NCBI GenBank assembly: GCA_009823395.1
Contig: CM020505.1
Location: forward strand, 9,257,129-9,321,128
Source of the DNA: Thamnaconus septentrionalis
Lineage: Eukaryota; Chordata; Actinopteri; Tetraodontiformes; Monacanthidae
Length of the DNA stretch: 64,000 nt
Direction of reading: 5' to 3'
The notes under the pieces are model-generated. The model made no database searches, was not told the DNA's origin, and saw nothing but the letters and a program-made list of their open reading frames with translations. Numbering within the stretch: position 1 is the stretch's first letter; every line of letters starts with the position of its first letter. Shown here piece by piece: positions 60,949 to 64,000 of this stretch. Both the position numbers and the translations under genes were made by a program.

Positions 60949-62494
60949 ATGCCGTCCTGCGCCGCAATAAAATGCACCAACCGATCGGATCGCAGAGGAC
61001 AACCGTTATTTTGGTAGGACAGTTTGACAAAAACATTCAAGGCCAGTAAAAAGTTCCATATTTTGTTCGTACCCCCCGAGGATATACGAACAAAATATGA
61101 AATTTAGCTAAGCCGCTAAATTAGCTTGCACCAAACGCATGCATTGGTAAAGTTTGAACGATATCGGCCGATTCAACTTCCGGGATTAATTATTTATTGA
61201 CGAAGCGACTGAAAGACGCAACTGAGGCCTCATCCCATGCACAGTAAAGGAGACAACAGGCTTCAAAATAATTTTTATTGGAAGAAATGGTCCTCCGTGC
61301 TTGTTAAAAGACAATGTCCATTGTATATCTGGAAATAAGTATTTCGGTCAAGTTGAAAATATACTGGCAGATTCGAACTTCCGATATGAGTAATTTAACC
61401 ATTTAGATCGCAATTCACGGTCATTTGTCTTAGATCACCCTCCAATAATTGTGACAGAGTAACATCAATATGAACTCGCACTTTTCCGGGAATAAGCAGA
61501 GGTAGATGAAGCTTCAGCGTCACTTGAAAACTATTTTTTCGGGAATACGCAGAGGTAGCTGAAGCTTCAGCGTCGCTGGAAAACAATTTTGATGCATTTT
61601 ACATAAGAATATCACAACTTTACCCAAAACTACACTCCCCTCCCAAAGTATTGGAAGTGTGTTCATCTGCATGCACGTACATTTACTGCTATTTTCTGGT
61701 TTTCCAGCTTTCCTTTAGGTGACTGCAAGAGGTTGCGCCAATGGGTGACCAACGTGAGGAGGAAAAATTGGACACCCAATGAAAATAGCAGGCTTTGTGC
61801 TTGTCACTTTGAAGAGGAATGTTTCACTTTGCGCGGGGGGAGAAAGTGCCTCACGTCAACTGCTGTGCCCACCATTTTTAATTACTCCCTTGCTATTAAG
61901 AGTATGGCAACCCAGACGAAGGTAAGTTGTTTACACACACATAGTTTCGCGGACAGTTTCGATCACACGTACTCCAAACATCGTTCGGAGAAGGGGCCAG
62001 AGGTCTTGGAAAGAGACGTTCCCGAAAGGGAGTCGCATGTCGGCCATGTCGTGTGCGATGGTGTGGATCACGATTACACTTTCAAAGTGAAAGAGTTCAA
62101 ATCAGAGAAGGAGCTCGTCGTAGATGTGGAGATCACGGTAGATGAAGAACTCGCAGTTATTGAAGAGGTCACAATAAAGGAAGAGTTCAAAGTAGAAGAG
62201 GACGTCTCAGGATACGAAGAGATCGCAGCAGACGAGCAGGTGGAAGGACAGACGCCAAACACTGACGTATCCATGGCAATAAAAACAGCAACAACTGCCA
62301 TTGACCACAACTATATTGTGAGCGACTCCCCCAAGACACTGAGGCGTCAGTTGTTTTCAGTGGAGGAAAAACTGCAGAGCTGTCGAAAAAAATTGAAAGT
62401 GGAAAAGGAGAAGACCAAAAGACTGTTAAGAACAGTGCATTCCCTGACTAGAGTCATCTGTGTTCTCAATCAAAAAAGCTCTATTAAAACATGA
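60949..62494 (+). CDS. THAP domain-containing protein
   Basis: Nuclear C2CH zinc-finger protein likely binding DNA through its THAP domain. Two coding exons, 60949-61013 and 61708-62494, joined across a GT-AG intron (TTTTG|gtagga ... tttccag|CTTT), give 283 residues. THAP domain 1-79: C4, C9, C52 and H55 (CACH), W34, P45 and the closing AVPTIF box 74-79. An acidic, Val/Glu-rich middle follows (about 150-200). Three HCF-1-binding motifs of form DHxY stand at 107-110, 142-145 and 221-224. The C-terminus (about 233-280, LRRQLFSVEEKLQSCRKKL...) is a predicted coiled coil for dimerisation. A strong donor-like AAG|gtaagt at 61921/61922 lies inside the frame, but the DHTY motif just after it suggests that this stretch is coding. 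The family member (THAP1/2/6-like) cannot be named. Confidence 0.87.
61057..61099. repeat. Perfect 15-bp inverted repeat in THAP-gene intron
   Basis: CATATTTTGTTCGTA (61057-61071) and its exact reverse complement (61085-61099), with a 13-nt spacer, beginning 43 bp after the exon 1 donor. Confidence 0.88.
61487..61592. repeat. 53-bp tandem duplication in THAP-gene intron
   Basis: Two head-to-tail copies starting CGGGAATA, both containing GCAGAGGTAG and TGAAGCTTCAGCGTC, with a few mismatches. Each contains the palindrome TGAAGCTTCA. Confidence 0.85.
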
Positions 62495-62557
62495 TTGAGT
62501 TGTCTTAACATAATTTATAATCATAACATTGTAATTGTTATTAATATTTTTATTTGG

Positions 62558-62700
62558 GGCCCTGCGATGAACTGGCGACTTGTCCAGGGTGCCACCCTGC
62601 CTTCGCCCTAAGACAGCTGGGATAGGCTCCAGCAGACCCCCGTGACCCTGAATAGGAATAAGCAGGTATAGAAGATGAATGAATGAATGAATGAATTTTT
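62558..62700 (+). mobile_element. Teleost LINE/SINE 3' tail
   Basis: Matches by eye a highly repeated fish retroposon end: CCCTGCGATGAACTGGCGAC, then CCAGGGTGCCACCCTGCC, then AGCTGGGATAGGCTCCAGCA, then a (GAAT)n microsatellite tail at about 62675-62697. The exact family name is not assigned. It probably lies within the THAP-gene 3'UTR. Confidence 0.75.
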
Positions 62701-62920
62701 ATTTGGTGTTTTGTGGTCTGTTCAGAGTTTTAAGGCAGACCAAAACATGTCTCCAGTTGATACACAAGCATGACACATCAAAATGCATTTATTTCATGTA
62801 TTGCAGATGGTTATGTTTGCTGATGATGTGATTTTTTTTTCTGTTCTGGCAGTGATTTGCAACCTGTAATTCATTGTGTACATACAAACTTTACAAACAC
62901 TGAAACTATTATTTAACAGA

Positions 62921-62926
62921 AATAAA
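62921..62926 (+). terminator. Candidate THAP-gene poly(A) signal
   Basis: AATAAA about 430 bp after the THAP stop codon, beyond the retroposon tail. Confidence 0.45.
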
Positions 62927-64000
62927 CCATCACTTTAATTGGGGGAAAAAAAGGTGTTTGGAATTTGTAGAGCTGATATTAGAACTCATATTTAACCTGT
63001 TCAAACAAACGTTGAAATAACCAATAGTCGGTGATAACTATTGGTAGTAGTGGTAGTACTATGATTGCTATCATTGCTATTATTATTTTTCCACTGATGT
63101 TACAATACAGGATGCAGAATATTTATCATTTCTGTTCATGGAGGTTTGTACTTCTTCCCACTCCTTTGGCATATAAAGGGAATCCTTATGAGACTTTCCC
63201 CCACTTCAAGTCGTCTTTGTCTGTTCACTTTGGCATTATTATCTTGCTAGACTAATTTGTTTGTACAATCTTAACTGCATTGTCCAAAATTAACTACAGA
63301 CAAGTTTAAGTCATTAAGAATAGAAGTTAATTTGAAATAATAAAAAAAAAGGGTGGCCAAAATGCTTGTTATTGGGTTTTTGTGTTTTCTGTGGTCTGTC
63401 TTGGTTGTTCTTGGTGTCGTGTCCTGCACACATGCCAGAGTGTCACGTGAGGTATGCAAAAACAGTTTTGGACAAGCCAGCTTCATTTTGGAATAAGGTG
63501 CTGTGGAGCCTTTAACAGGTCATCCATAGAAAGTCAGAAAATAACCAAGCAGAATACAACACTGCAGCATCAGTGCATTTCCTCACTTTATTCGTGCAAC
63601 AATACTTCAACATATTTTCCCACAGAGCACAACTTTTTAAACCAAACTTCATGTGTTTGTTAGTCTGGGGGGAAAAAACAACAACAAATAAACAAATACA
63701 GTACATGCTGAAAGATAACACAGCCGAAAGTTATTATTTTAAAACAAATACTGGAGGTTTCCACCTCACCATCGGTGTTATCATTTGTCATCAGCAGACA
63801 AAATGAGCAGTAGAGTTTGGATAACAGCTATATGGAACGTGACAATATAGGCACACAATTCTTACATGTACACATTTTTTTGTAGCACACTGCACTTGAT
63901 GTCACTGAATCAAACCGATCATATAGTTTTCTCTGAAAACAGAGTGCTTCCAACCGTCTACTAGTAAAAACTAATCCCTCAAGAAAATGCACCCGTTGTC

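Larger units (their letters stand above)
62495..64000. other. THAP-gene 3'UTR and downstream flank
   Basis: Contains a teleost retroposon tail, a candidate poly(A) signal at 62921 and otherwise AT-rich unique sequence with only short spurious frames. No gene seen up to the window end. Confidence 0.6.

Noticed and set aside
60630..61040. Minus-strand open frame with ATG at 60854 as the afg3l1 start
   Set aside because: It has no mitochondrial presequence character and ends in a stop before any useful donor. The 60490 ATG gives an Arg-rich presequence and a phase-0 donor that joins exon 2 correctly.

Overview
This is a vertebrate nuclear window, almost certainly from a ray-finned (teleost) fish. 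Genes are split into many short exons with GT-AG introns, long CA/GT, TC, AT and AAT microsatellites are scattered throughout, and several interspersed repeats are of kinds familiar from teleost genomes: a LINE/SINE 3' tail at 62.56-62.70 kb, a LINE 3' end with poly(A) at 38.4-38.8 kb, and a solo LTR at 40.9-41.3 kb. No bacterial, organellar, CRISPR or tRNA features were seen.

Layout: (1) 1-25.2 kb is a gene-poor flank upstream of foxf1. It holds one unrecognised promoter/exon-like unit at 5.07-5.30 kb (minus) and a GC-rich block at 22.7-25.2 kb containing a perfect Gli-type site. (2) foxf1 (plus, two coding exons, 25239-27441, 380 aa). (3) mthfsd (minus, 31761-36858), tail-to-tail with foxf1. 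Its exon 3 is present as two homologous 114-bp copies separated by a 57-bp intron. (4) dbndd1 (plus, four coding exons, 41877-51392, 160 aa). (5) afg3l1 (minus, 17 coding exons, 54173-60490, 780 aa), an intact mitochondrial m-AAA protease subunit. (6) A THAP zinc-finger gene (plus, two coding exons, 60949-62494, 283 aa), divergent from afg3l1 across a 458-bp interval.

The genes do not form a pathway. They are a transcription factor of lateral-plate and visceral mesoderm (foxf1), a folate-enzyme-like/RNA-binding protein (mthfsd), a small dysbindin-family protein (dbndd1), a mitochondrial protease (afg3l1) and a nuclear DNA-binding protein with three HCF-1-binding motifs (THAP gene). The foxf1-mthfsd pair and the dbndd1-afg3l1 pair match two human neighbourhoods, 16q24.1 and 16q24.3, which are separate in human but adjacent here. 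FOXC2 and FOXL1, which follow MTHFSD in human, are not in this window.

All exon boundaries were placed by hand from splice consensus, reading-frame continuity and family knowledge. They are not supported by transcript data.
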